Positions 25,110 through 32,546 of a stretch of DNA of 63,569 bases are shown piece by piece. The notes under the pieces were generated by a model. That model saw only the letters and a program-made list of their open reading frames with translations, ran no database searches and was not told the DNA's origin. Position 1 is the stretch's first letter, and each line of letters begins with the position of its first letter. The translations under genes were made by a program, and so were the position numbers. Source of the stretch: Methanomicrobiaceae archaeon (GTDB taxonomy: Archaea; Halobacteriota; Methanomicrobia; Methanomicrobiales; Methanomicrobiaceae); NCBI GenBank assembly GCA_016937345.1, contig JAFGWE010000037.1, positions 1 to 63,569 of the forward strand, in the 5' to 3' direction.

Positions 25110-25651
25110 TTAGGAATAATAAACAACCTTATCTCCTTCAACCTGATAGATTTCCCCGGATTCTTCTTTTTTGTTGGATGCCTTTTCAATAGCTTTCTTC
25201 TGATTATCAGCAATCATTCCGAGTGCAATCAGCCATTTCATGATCTTTTCATAAGGCCAGTTCCGGACAGCATCGACATCGACACCGAGTTCTTTCGAAA
25301 GAAAGTAAAGCTCGAGGTCCAGCTCAACCTCTGCTTCCCAGGTATCTATGCAGCCGGACCCGTATTTAGAAAATCCTCGATATCAGCCCCGTGTTCCTGC
25401 AGGATCCGGGAACCCAGTCCCATGAAGTATTTGGCCGAAAGCTTTTCGATCTCCTTTGTCGAGAACTTCGGCTCGACCATACACTTCAGGATAAGATTCC
25501 TGTACATATCAGAAAGATTTCTTTTATCCAGGCACTTTGCGAGTTCAAGTCCGGATATCTTCCTGCAGGTGAAAGTGTCGCCTTCAAGGTCAAATTCGAA
25601 AGTCTCATCTGCCTCTTCCTGGAAGAATTTGGATCTATCTTCGATTGACAT
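25110..25651 (-). CDS. Tail assembly chaperone, predicted -1 frameshift product (gpG-GT type)
   Basis: The upstream frame (MSIEDRSKFFQEEADETFEF, ATG 25651) stops at 25346. A second frame without its own ATG, GTG or TTG near its start continues from there to TAA 25110. Slipping back one base on TTT in GATTTTC (25373-25369) joins 94 residues to 86 residues, starting SKYGSGCIDTWEAEVELDLE. Both products are expected at this site between tail tube and tape measure, as in lambda gpG/gpGT. I use ATG 25651 rather than 25657 because the late TATA is about 26 nt before it. The fusion itself is inferred, not shown. Confidence 0.7.
25346..25651 (-). CDS. Tail assembly chaperone, unshifted product
   Basis: The normal-frame product of the chaperone gene, 101 residues ending DFLNTGPAA. 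It has a helical, acidic make-up with a beta stretch FEFDLEGDTFTCRKI, as in short tail chaperones. It follows the tail tube gene, but after a 500-base gap with a terminator, and has its own late promoter. Confidence 0.75.
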   Translation of the reverse strand: MSIEDRSKFFQEEADETFEFDLEGDTFTCRKISGLELAKCLDKRNLSDMYRNLILKCMVEPKFSTKEIEKLSAKYFMGLGSRILQEHGADIEDFLNTGPAA

Positions 25652-25673
25652 AATCATGAATTTCAGGACGAGG

Positions 25674-25691
25674 TTTATAAAAAAAAGTCAC
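25674..25691 (-). promoter_or_regulatory. Late promoter copy 8 (chaperone)
   Basis: Minus strand GTGACTTTTTTTTATAAA. TATA centre about 26 nt before ATG 25651. Confidence 0.65.
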
Positions 25692-25955
25692 ATTAATGAA
25701 ATTTTGGGAGTCGACACCTGATTGCTCAGTTAAGACGTTGTCGACACCCCTGTTACAAAAACATCGAAGGAAGTGAATATCGTCAATACTTACCGATCGA
25801 CTTTAGTCCCTTCATAGATTCAATGCAACATCAAGTTTCATACATCGCTCTTGTGTTACACTACATTCTATTGCATGAATAATAGATAAAATTTTGGCAG
25901 AACTCAACTCCCTACATTGGTCTTTTTATAAATTCTCACTAATAGATTATTGGCT
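25692..25955. other. Non-coding stretch with short direct repeats
   Basis: No convincing gene on either strand. GTCGACACC occurs at 25710-25718 and 25740-25748. TTACAAAAACATCGAA at 25753-25768 recurs with one extra A at 25990-26006. A TATA-like TTTTTATAAA at 25922-25931 serves the plus-strand small frame that follows. The repeats suggest a local duplication or a decayed gene. Confidence 0.4.
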
Positions 25956-26099
25956 ATGAGGCGGTTAAGACCCGTCAATGATTGGCTAATTACAAAAAAC
26001 ATCGAAAAAGGAGGTGATATCTTGATGCTAATTGTAAGAATCAGGGTGCATATCAGCCCTACCCAAATGATAACCGTTGATATTGAAATCCCTATATAG
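25956..26099 (+). CDS. Possible small gene (47 residues, or 24 from an inner start)
   Basis: ATG 25956 is about 28 nt after a TATA-like TTTTTATAAA, as for leaderless genes. Inside the frame, a perfect ribosome-binding sequence AAGGAGGTGAT (26008-26018) precedes in-frame TTG 26022 and ATG 26025. Both starts lead to TAG 26099. The short form would be a hydrophobic/basic peptide MLIVRIRVHISPTQM.... One or both could be made. No family is recognised and the composition alone does not prove coding. Confidence 0.4.
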   Translation: MRRLRPVNDWLITKNIEKGGDILMLIVRIRVHISPTQMITVDIEIPI

Positions 26100-26130
26100 A
26101 TTCAATTAGGTGGTTAAAGAAAAAATTAAA

Positions 26131-26154
26131 GAAAGGAGTTGAAAAACTCCTTTC
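26131..26154 (-). terminator. Intrinsic-like terminator after the tail tube gene
   Basis: A 10-bp stem GAAAGGAGTT / AACTCCTTTC with a four-base loop, starting 6 bases after the tail tube stop. On the minus strand it is followed by TTTAATTTTTTCTTTAA, a U-rich tract. It would end the abundant sheath-tube transcript. It also faces the small plus-strand frame. Confidence 0.65.
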
Positions 26155-26160
26155 CCTCTA

Positions 26161-26547
26161 TTATGTGCTCACCTTCTTAACCTCAATCTTCAGCGGGAGG
26201 ATTGTTATCGTCACATCCTGTGCTTCGTCTTTTGCCTCTCCGTCGTCAACGTCGTCAATCACACAGTCTATGCAGTTGTAGACCTTGAAAGGGGACTGGA
26301 ATACTATCTGGAAGGTATCCTTTGATTCAGCGAGTCCATCAGCCCTCTCAATGATGTTTGAGTCCGGACCCACTTTCAGAGTTACCTTGGGCTTTCTGTG
26401 TTTGTGCTGGTGGCCTGTCGGGCCGTGCACTCCTGCAATGTGGGTTGTTTCTTTCTTGTATCCTTCGGGTTTGAAAGACCTGAAGTCTGTTACTTCCATC
26501 CCGTCAAAATTGCAGGAGATATCATCTGGATCAAATTTTGAAGCCAT
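26161..26547 (-). CDS. Tail tube protein
   Basis: A 128-residue protein next to the sheath gene, the fixed place of the tube subunit. It begins MASKFDPDDISCNFDGMEV and has the beta-rich pattern of tube proteins (TLKVGPDSNIIERADGLAES, FQIVFQSPFKVYNCIDCVIDD). Many copies stack as rings along the tape measure. It starts 5 bases after the sheath stop and is followed by a terminator. Confidence 0.82.
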   Translation of the reverse strand: MASKFDPDDISCNFDGMEVTDFRSFKPEGYKKETTHIAGVHGPTGHQHKHRKPKVTLKVGPDSNIIERADGLAESKDTFQIVFQSPFKVYNCIDCVIDDVDDGEAKDEAQDVTITILPLKIEVKKVST

Positions 26548-26552
26548 TTAAA

Positions 26553-27587
26553 TCACACCTTTATGTTTAAGCTCATGTCAAATTCCTGGATATCTGAAAT
26601 TGTCTGCACTGTGATTGCCACTCCGGTAATCTTGCGTGCCGCTTTGTCGTCGTCAGAGATATCTCCTATCTTCGGCATTGATACCGAATAACTCTGGATT
26701 GCATTTGCACGTTTGAGCGATTCAAGCGGAGTAACAATCCAGCCTCTGACGACCTCAAAACCTCTCTGGGTATACGGAACCTGTGAGGCCTTCATTCTGT
26801 TATCCGCAACAGCTGAGGCAACGAGACCCTCAATGTAATACTGGGTTCTGGTTGTATCTAGGAAAGGAACAGTGCTTTTGAGACTTAGTCCGTTGCTAAG
26901 CCTGTTTTCTCCACTATACTGAATAACTGCATTCACTCTTCCGCCTTCCAGGGTCGCTATATCTGTCGGGGAGAAGTAGTCGTCAACATCGACATCGACT
27001 GACATCCATGTGAGAGTGTAATACGGTTTCCAGACCATTATCGCCCCGAGAACCGCACAGGCAACATCATCGGAAACTACTGATTTAAAAGCTACATAAA
27101 AGCCGTTGACGCTTTCAAGTCCTGCTGCCGCTGCTATAATGTTTGACACGGTTTCATCAGCTGCGTGTGTTGCAACAAATATAACCCGGGCAGCGTCGGC
27201 AAAGCTCTTGAGTTTCGCAAGAAGGGCAGCGTCGGTTATTCCTGCAAGAACCGCTGCATCAATCTCGCCTGCAGAAGCATAAGTCAGCAGAGTTGCCAGG
27301 GTTGTCTCAACTTCTGTCGCTGTCGGAGTTCCGGCTGTATCAGCATCGATTGCTACTGTGTAAACAGTCTTTACTCCCTGAGTAAACATCACAGATGCAC
27401 CAATGTAGATGTCAGAACTCTCTCCGTGTTCGGTCTTGATAAGTTCAAGAGATGTGAACTTCTTTGGAGTGTCCTTATCGGTAGCACCGGACTCTCCGAC
27501 AATTGCAGGAACCCCCTGCTGTGTTGCTGATGCCGATGCACTTTCAACAGTGGAAGTGATTTTTACAGCATCTCTGATATCTGGCAT
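26553..27587 (-). CDS. Tail sheath protein
   Basis: A 344-residue protein of the contractile sheath family. Visible are the N-terminal linker region and GVPAIVGESGATDKDTP, the central variable domain, and the conserved C-terminal domain with GRVNAVIQYSGENRLSNGLSL, FLDTTRTQYYIEGLVASAVA and WIVTPLESLKRANAIQSYSVS. Its presence shows that the virus has a contractile (myovirus) tail. ATG 27587 is about 26 nt from a late-promoter TATA. Confidence 0.88.
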   Translation of the reverse strand: MPDIRDAVKITSTVESASASATQQGVPAIVGESGATDKDTPKKFTSLELIKTEHGESSDIYIGASVMFTQGVKTVYTVAIDADTAGTPTATEVETTLATLLTYASAGEIDAAVLAGITDAALLAKLKSFADAARVIFVATHAADETVSNIIAAAAGLESVNGFYVAFKSVVSDDVACAVLGAIMVWKPYYTLTWMSVDVDVDDYFSPTDIATLEGGRVNAVIQYSGENRLSNGLSLKSTVPFLDTTRTQYYIEGLVASAVADNRMKASQVPYTQRGFEVVRGWIVTPLESLKRANAIQSYSVSMPKIGDISDDDKAARKITGVAITVQTISDIQEFDMSLNIKV

Positions 27588-27609
27588 AAAGAAAAAAGGC
27601 TAAAAATTG

Positions 27610-27627
27610 TTATAAAGAAAAGTCAGA
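27610..27627 (-). promoter_or_regulatory. Late promoter copy 7 (sheath)
   Basis: Minus strand TCTGACTTTTCTTTATAA. It overlaps the last codons of the upstream gene, which encode SDFSL and the stop. TATA centre about 26 nt before ATG 27587. Confidence 0.75.
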
Positions 27628-28122
27628 TTCTAGAGAATTTATTGCCTGTTCAGTTTTATCGTAGCTGACAGAATGCCTGATATATATGTCCAAATTCCTT
27701 CTTTCGCCAGAATCCAGATACGATAGATCCGAAACTCCTGTCTTATCGACAATCTCAACAACACCAGGAAGATCTCTCAGAGTCCACACCTGCAGCAGCT
27801 GCATGTAGTCATCGATGATATCGGCTGCTTTTTTTCCTGATGTATCAGCTGCATACACATTGATAGAAAGAGTAACCTGCTGATATTCGCCTTTTGTATA
27901 TATGATTTCATCTTCTGTCCTTTCCACCTCCATGATATGATTCGCCGGGGTTCTTGACTTGTCAGTCCTGTTCCCAAAATAACGAAGGGTGACGACAACA
28001 GGATAATCTTTGAGTTTATGGGACACGTTGCAGCGGTCCGAATATTCAACAAAAACATTCTGTGTGTTCAGCTGCTTTGGGATGCTTTTGAATATCGCTG
28101 CCTTGAGTTCTGCAGATATCAT
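27610..28122 (-). CDS. Tail terminator / completion protein
   Basis: A 170-residue protein just before the sheath gene. It has the mixed alpha/beta pattern of tail terminators (VVVTLRYFGNRTDKSR, YQQVTLSINVYAADTSG, DLDIYIRHSVSYDK-like end). Such proteins cap the finished tail and join it to the neck. Its final codons are made of the late-promoter sequence, so coding and regulatory roles share the same DNA. Confidence 0.7.
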   Translation of the reverse strand: MISAELKAAIFKSIPKQLNTQNVFVEYSDRCNVSHKLKDYPVVVTLRYFGNRTDKSRTPANHIMEVERTEDEIIYTKGEYQQVTLSINVYAADTSGKKAADIIDDYMQLLQVWTLRDLPGVVEIVDKTGVSDLSYLDSGERRNLDIYIRHSVSYDKTEQAINSLESDFSL

Positions 28123-28123
28123 G

Positions 28124-28402
28124 TTATCCCCCTCGTATCCATGTCACCACATCTCCGGCAACAGCAATCAGTGCAAGGAATAGAGTACCGAGACCGGCAA
28201 GGACTTTGTTATGAAATGATATCTGGCCATCTATCTCTTTGATTTTCATTGACTGCTCGTTTCTGGAAGTGTAAAGCTCATTAAATTTGCATTCACAATC
28301 GTTATCTCTTTCCTGGCAATTATTTTTGATTTCTTCGATGCCGGCTTTGATATGGGCTATATCGTTTTTTATGACAGCAATATCGGATTCAATGCTTCCC
28401 AT
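28124..28402 (-). CDS. XhlA-like coiled-coil membrane protein, possible lysis factor
   Basis: A 92-residue protein. Residues 1-60 form a coiled coil with Asp/Glu/Lys heptads and three cysteines. A single membrane helix follows at about 68-88 (VLAGLGTLFLALIAVAGDVV), with a basic end. This layout is that of XhlA-type holin partners. A lysis role is inferred, since the host wall type is unknown and no endolysin gene is recognised. It has its own late promoter. Confidence 0.6.
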   Translation of the reverse strand: MGSIESDIAVIKNDIAHIKAGIEEIKNNCQERDNDCECKFNELYTSRNEQSMKIKEIDGQISFHNKVLAGLGTLFLALIAVAGDVVTWIRGG

Positions 28403-28423
28403 GTAAGAAGTGATTGAAACCGG

Positions 28424-28443
28424 ATTTAAAAAAGAGAAGTCAG
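28424..28443 (-). promoter_or_regulatory. Late promoter copy 6 (XhlA-like gene)
   Basis: Minus strand TCTGACTTCTCTTTTTTAAA. TATA centre about 24 nt before ATG 28402. It overlaps the stop of the upstream gene. Confidence 0.7.
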
Positions 28444-28970
28444 AAGGTCATAAATTTGGAAAGCTCTTTGTCAAGTTCCCTGTTGATGAGCTGTTCGACA
28501 TTTTCCTTCTCAAGGTCAAAGACCAGCCTGAACAAAGGCCTCTCGGGGATGCCCGGGTGATTGACCTGCTTCGCAATATGCCTTTTCCCGCCTTTATCCT
28601 TCCATGAAAGGACTTTCTTGTTCTTGGGAAGGATTACATACGGATCGGTGCCAAACTCCAGCCACCGGGCGATAAGGCCTTTGTCATGATCAAAGATGCC
28701 TATCTCAATCTTTGAATCAATATTGCCAGTCGTTACCCTGTAAGTAATCTGTTCCCATAACTCGCCGGTATCGATCCATGCTTTCTTTGATCCCTTCTGG
28801 GCCATGGTGGATGCAGACAATGATGGCCATTCAGGATATTGCTCATGCATCATATCAAGGATCTTCCCTTCAAGATATTCTCCTACTTTTTTTGAAACCC
28901 GGAACATGATGTCCTGCATCTCTGCGGTAAGCTTTGGAATGTTGTTTTTGTCCTCAACGTTTATACTCAT
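28440..28970 (-). CDS. Neck / tail completion protein (HK97 gp10 or Mu gpG-like)
   Basis: A 176-residue protein. The central WLEFGTDPYVILPKNKKVLSW and the C-terminal HPGIPERPLFRLV are the hallmarks of the gp10/virion-morphogenesis families that form the head-tail joint. Length is normal. It overlaps the zinc-binding gene upstream by 17 nt. Confidence 0.78.
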   Translation of the reverse strand: MSINVEDKNNIPKLTAEMQDIMFRVSKKVGEYLEGKILDMMHEQYPEWPSLSASTMAQKGSKKAWIDTGELWEQITYRVTTGNIDSKIEIGIFDHDKGLIARWLEFGTDPYVILPKNKKVLSWKDKGGKRHIAKQVNHPGIPERPLFRLVFDLEKENVEQLINRELDKELSKFMTF

Positions 28971-29301
28971 CTATGCTGCCTCCGTGTTTCTCCAGCATTT
29001 TATCCCGGCACTCCTTGCTGCAGAAGGGCATGATGATCATGTCATACTTCTTCTTGCTGCTGACAAAGAAGTCCTCCAGCTGCGATTTTGTCATAGGTAT
29101 TGTATTCCTGCATTCCGGATTCATGCAGGGGAACTGAATTATCTCTTCTTTCAGGGCCTCTTTGCTCAGCAGCGTTTTCTCAATCAAGTCCCTGTCAGTT
29201 TCAGGCAACGGCAGCCATTTTTCCTTTCGTTTACTGCCTCTGCCAGTTCTTGTTACAAGGTAAAGCTGCCCGTGTTTCTCTCTTAAAAAACTGTTTTGCA
29301 T
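28954..29301 (-). CDS. Zinc-binding hypothetical protein in neck cluster
   Basis: A 115-residue protein with four cysteines (59, 64, 94, 98) in CMNPEC and FCSKEC, which look like one zinc site. The first half is basic (RTGRGSKRKEKW). I use ATG 29301, preceded by AGGTGG; a GTG at 29310 is also in frame. No known neck protein is matched. It may be an assembly or regulatory factor. Confidence 0.6.
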   Translation of the reverse strand: MQNSFLREKHGQLYLVTRTGRGSKRKEKWLPLPETDRDLIEKTLLSKEALKEEIIQFPCMNPECRNTIPMTKSQLEDFFVSSKKKYDMIIMPFCSKECRDKMLEKHGGSIDEYKR

Positions 29302-29323
29302 CGTTGCCACCTGGGGGCAGTAA

Positions 29324-29596
29324 TCATAGAGCCTCTAATTTTATTTTTGTCCGCATTTTTTCCTTTAAATCGTTGCCCCCGCAGTGGCAAACGTCATTTA
29401 TAGAATTGCGCCTTAATTCGGCGACTTCATTTATGTATTCATCAGCGTAGACTTTCCCCTTCTTGTAATGGATTACAATAGCATGAATCAAAAAATGGGT
29501 TCTGTGAAGATTGCATTCAGTCCTATAAGGGCAGTCTTCTGTGCAAAGATTCTGGGGATTTTTACAAATCAGGACTCTTTTAGGCACAATTATCAT
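29324..29596 (-). CDS. Cysteine-rich hypothetical protein in neck cluster
   Basis: A 90-residue protein with cysteines at 11, 18, 22 and 28 and a later CHCGG, suggesting two metal sites or an Fe-S site. The middle is hydrophobic (HFLIHAIVIHY). It lies between connector genes and is more AT-rich than they are, so it may be cargo rather than structure. No family is recognised. Confidence 0.5.
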   Translation of the reverse strand: MIIVPKRVLICKNPQNLCTEDCPYRTECNLHRTHFLIHAIVIHYKKGKVYADEYINEVAELRRNSINDVCHCGGNDLKEKMRTKIKLEAL

Positions 29597-29638
29597 TTTG
29601 ATTGTTAGTTATATGTTTTTTACTTACCAAATGCAATT

Positions 29639-29977
29639 TCAGACCCGTTTCAGCAGATACGCTGCTCTTGATTCATCAAACATCTGATATGATTCCTCAA
29701 GCGTTTTGACAATCCATTCTGTGACAGTTCCGTCAGGCTCTGTCACCTGCAGCCGGTCTCCGGGTGAGAGTTTTGCAGCGGTGAAGATCCTCCTGTCTCC
29801 TGCATCGACAAGGCCTTCAGGATACTGCCTGAGGTCCCTGAGAGTGATATCTTCGATGTTGCCGGTTATTGCAGCGGTTGATTCTGTTCCGGGAATCCAT
29901 GCCCCGGTGTCCTGATTGGTGTGGCCCTCCGTTATAACTCTGTGAACAATTGAATATGGCCAGTCGAATTCATTCAT
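29639..29977 (-). CDS. Head closure / stopper-like connector protein
   Basis: A 112-residue beta-rich protein in the connector block. The stretch TAAKLSPGDRLQVTEPDG and the C-terminal YLLKRV fit small head-closure proteins of the stopper fold. It has a late promoter upstream, and ATG 29977 is the first ATG after the TATA. Identity rests on size, order and pattern. Confidence 0.6.
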   Translation of the reverse strand: MNEFDWPYSIVHRVITEGHTNQDTGAWIPGTESTAAITGNIEDITLRDLRQYPEGLVDAGDRRIFTAAKLSPGDRLQVTEPDGTVTEWIVKTLEESYQMFDESRAAYLLKRV

Positions 29978-29994
29978 GAAACAAAATATGGCAG

Positions 29995-30017
29995 CTATAA
30001 AAAAAAGAAAAGTCAGA
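29995..30017 (-). promoter_or_regulatory. Late promoter copy 5 (connector gene)
   Basis: Minus strand TCTGACTTTTC, then a run of eight T, then ATAGC. TATA centre about 21 nt before ATG 29977, the shortest spacing in the set. Confidence 0.65.
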
Positions 30018-30022
30018 ATCGG

Positions 30023-30361
30023 TCAGATATTATATCCAACAGAAAAACACCCGGAGGCCTGAGATGTTTCCCTCTCAAGCTTCTCCTGGATAATATTCCT
30101 GATCTGAATGAGGTCCTGATAAGTTACAGATTTTTTACCTTCAGCGATAGAAATGGCAGCACGGTTTTTCAGAGCAGCGAGGCGAATGTCAATGAGGTCA
30201 AGCGATGCATGAAGCCTAACTCTCCTGTCGCTGCTGACACCCCGTTCGCTCAGCAGCCCCTCGGCTTCATCAATGGCCTTCTGAATTCTGGAATCTGTAA
30301 AAAAATAAGGCTCTGAGATATCGGTTATCTCATACCTTACATCCTCAACCTCGACCGTCAT
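30023..30361 (-). CDS. Head-tail connector adaptor protein
   Basis: A 112-residue mostly helical protein after the capsid genes, as for gp6/gp15-type adaptors. It begins MTVEVEDVRYEITDISEPYF and has the helices IQKAIDEAEGLL and ASLDLIDIRLAALKNRAAI. ATG 30361 lies 4 bases past the upstream stop; an upstream start would run inside the previous gene and is not needed. Confidence 0.65.
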   Translation of the reverse strand: MTVEVEDVRYEITDISEPYFFTDSRIQKAIDEAEGLLSERGVSSDRRVRLHASLDLIDIRLAALKNRAAISIAEGKKSVTYQDLIQIRNIIQEKLERETSQASGCFSVGYNI

Positions 30362-30365
30362 TTGA

Positions 30366-30719
30366 TTACTCTTCTGCCTTTTCCTCAGTCTCAGATTCCT
30401 GAGAGGTCTCTGCACTGGTCTGGGCGTTCTTCAGCCTAGTGACCTGCCCTTTCAGAGAGGAGTTGGATTTCTTTAGCTCCTCGTTTTCCCCACGAAGTGA
30501 ATCCAGTTCATCCTGCAGTCCCGGAGAAGCAGGTGCAGGAGCAGTATCCATCACTGCTCTGACTGCAACAAGACGGCCGGATTTGAGGCCCTCCCTGATA
30601 CCTTTCGACTGCTCAGATTCTTTGATAGGAACCATGATCTTGTCGCCTCTTTTTGCTTTAATGTCCTTCCCGACAAATATGCCGGAGCGGACTTCAACTT
30701 CCATTTTATTTGACATCAT
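30366..30719 (-). CDS. Head-region hypothetical protein with coiled coil
   Basis: A 117-residue protein: the first 60 residues form a small beta domain with GKDIKAKRGDKIMVP, and residues 65-100 form a coiled coil (LQDELDSLRGENEELKKSN). The tail is Glu/Ser/Thr-rich. It sits right after the major capsid gene. A minor head or head-fibre role is possible, without firm support. Confidence 0.55.
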   Translation of the reverse strand: MMSNKMEVEVRSGIFVGKDIKAKRGDKIMVPIKESEQSKGIREGLKSGRLVAVRAVMDTAPAPASPGLQDELDSLRGENEELKKSNSSLKGQVTRLKNAQTSAETSQESETEEKAEE

Positions 30720-30724
30720 TCACC

Positions 30725-31630
30725 TCATGCAGTGTAGAGATCTGTGATTAAACAGCCGAGCTCAGCGTGTTTGATGTTCGCATCGCCTTTTGCCAGTGCA
30801 TTATACTCAAAGGCAATAAGCGGCTTGTCAAGCTCCTTTCCGGTCTTGTTCCAGGTCTCAAGTTTCCAGCGTTCCTCCCACAGACCGATCTCCTTTGCCT
30901 TAAGGGCAAGGGCCTGACCGTCATCATCAGGATCAACTGCATCGCAGATGATGACCTGCATGTTCATGAGTGGAGGAATCTTTGCTGTGTTGATGAATCC
31001 CCCGCTGTGGGTGTTATAGAGGGTGTTTTTCATGAAGTCATATCCTGTGAGATACCCAAAGGTTTCCTCGGAAATGACAAGTGTGTCCGGAATGCGGTTT
31101 GCAACAGTTGCAGTCTTAACTGCCGATCTGCTCCTCTGTAAATCCTTAATCGGATTTCCTGCCGACTCGCCGGAAACAACATCCCATGGGAGGGTTGCCT
31201 CTATTGAGTTCAGGGATGAAGAGCCCAGGATCTCAGAGAAGATTCTGGCATCCTCAAAACTTGAGATTGCATGTGTGAGGTTTGCAATTTTTACCTTGAC
31301 CTCATCTGAATGTCCTTCCTCCTGCTCCTCGCGGGTTACTTCAAACTTGGCGCCATAGGCTTCTACTCTACGAGTACCTTTGAGAAAAGCAGTATCCATA
31401 AGAGGGAGTCCGCCTTTTTCCGAAAGCCAGATGACCTCTCCCTTTGAGGCCTCTTCCTTGATTGTAGAGATGTTGCTGGTTTTTACCGGGTTGAGACCGA
31501 GAAGGTTTCTTCCGATGAACTGTTCTTTGTACTTCAGCTGGATGGCTGCTTCAACAACCTCCGGCCTGAGTGCTGGATTATCTCCAAGTGAGAAATCCTC
31601 CATTGAGTATGGTGTACCTGTCATTTTCAT
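30725..31630 (-). CDS. Major capsid protein, HK97-type
   Basis: About 301 residues. The position after the protease/scaffold and decoration genes and the sequence pattern fit an HK97-fold capsid protein: SMEDFSLGDNPALRPEVVEAA, a glycine-rich middle, GYDFMKNTLYNT, and a C-terminal beta region IPPLMNMQVIICDAV, FEYNALAKGDANIKHAELG. ATG 31630 overlaps the stop of the decoration gene by one base; an in-frame GTG at 31633 and ATG 31624 are alternatives. Confidence 0.82.
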   Translation of the reverse strand: MKMTGTPYSMEDFSLGDNPALRPEVVEAAIQLKYKEQFIGRNLLGLNPVKTSNISTIKEEASKGEVIWLSEKGGLPLMDTAFLKGTRRVEAYGAKFEVTREEQEEGHSDEVKVKIANLTHAISSFEDARIFSEILGSSSLNSIEATLPWDVVSGESAGNPIKDLQRSRSAVKTATVANRIPDTLVISEETFGYLTGYDFMKNTLYNTHSGGFINTAKIPPLMNMQVIICDAVDPDDDGQALALKAKEIGLWEERWKLETWNKTGKELDKPLIAFEYNALAKGDANIKHAELGCLITDLYTA

Positions 31631-32205
31631 CACTTCACAAGAACAAGTGCCTCTGCTCCGTCTGCAGCTCCTTTCCAGACAATACCAATTTCATTCTCAG
31701 GGAGGATACCTCCTGCAAGAGTTACAGCTGGTGCTCCTGACACTGTGACTGTTGGCTGAGCTGCATCACCGACGACATCAACTTCGCCTGCTGTGATAGT
31801 GGCTGCAAGTGTGCCGGCAGCACCTGTCGCTGCAAGAGAGCTCATTGCTTTAACAGCCTGTTTGCTTACAGTTCCCTGACAGACCTTGGTTCCTGCTGTG
31901 AGTGACCCTTCTGCGGTTAACCGCATCAGGTACCTGTAGCCAATGAAAGTCACATCAACTCTCACATTGTCTTTAGAGATGCCCTGAGGAGTATTCTGGG
32001 TATTCCTGGAACTTCGGAGAATGCCGGCTGCCTTCCCGGCGTTTGTTGCAATACCTACCTGCTCATCCCCTGTAATCTCGACAAGCTGTCCGGTTTTATA
32101 GTAAAAACCGTCACTGTCGGCAGTCACGCCGTCGCTTTTCACCTTTGCCGAGAGCGGATTGCGGGTAAGGTCTAGCACAAGCGGGTCAAATGCATATGCT
32201 GACAT
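31630..32205 (-). CDS. Head decoration / stabilisation protein
   Basis: A 191-residue protein between scaffold and capsid. The N-terminal half (VKSDGVTADSDGFYYKTGQLVEITGDEQVG) has the beta-tulip-like pattern of decoration proteins. The second half is Ala/Gly/Thr-rich and beta-forming (LAATITAGEVDVVGD). It probably trimerises on the capsid outer face. It starts 2 bases after the scaffold stop. Confidence 0.68.
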   Translation of the reverse strand: MSAYAFDPLVLDLTRNPLSAKVKSDGVTADSDGFYYKTGQLVEITGDEQVGIATNAGKAAGILRSSRNTQNTPQGISKDNVRVDVTFIGYRYLMRLTAEGSLTAGTKVCQGTVSKQAVKAMSSLAATGAAGTLAATITAGEVDVVGDAAQPTVTVSGAPAVTLAGGILPENEIGIVWKGAADGAEALVLVK

Positions 32206-32207
32206 TT

Positions 32208-32546
32208 TTACTCCACGAGTTTCTTCGCAAGGTCTTCGATACTCTGTTCAGAGCTCATCTGCCCTGCAGCACCCTTCTCTGTTGAGGTCTTCGGAAGTCT
32301 GCGTTCCAGATCTGCTTTGTATTCTTTCAGCTGTTCCAGAGAGAGGTTTTTTACAAACCCTTTGTTGATGCCATTGTCGAGGTTCATAATTTCAGCCAGA
32401 ACGGAGGCCCTCTCAACAAAGTCCTCTTTTTCAGACTGCTGTTTTGCAGCGAGTTCTGCCTGTTCCTTGGAATCTTTCCATGCCCTGAGATTTGAATTCT
32501 CTTTCTCAAGGGTATCAAGACGCTTCTCGAGGTCTTCTATTCCCAT
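32208..32546 (-). CDS. Predicted internal scaffold-only product
   Basis: ATG 32546 opens the scaffold part in the same frame as the protease gene and yields 112 residues, MGIEDLEKRLDTLEKE onward. A late-promoter copy (32571-32588) has its TATA about 28 nt before it. The layout equals lambda C/Nu3, where a nested scaffold is made in excess of the protease. Expression is inferred. Confidence 0.6.
   Translation of the reverse strand: MGIEDLEKRLDTLEKENSNLRAWKDSKEQAELAAKQQSEKEDFVERASVLAEIMNLDNGINKGFVKNLSLEQLKEYKADLERRLPKTSTEKGAAGQMSSEQSIEDLAKKLVE

Noticed and set aside
27610-27627. SDFSL-type endings and insertions as a protein motif
   Set aside because: The same residues at the ends or borders of several proteins come from the DNA promoter motif overlapping the frames, not from a conserved peptide.
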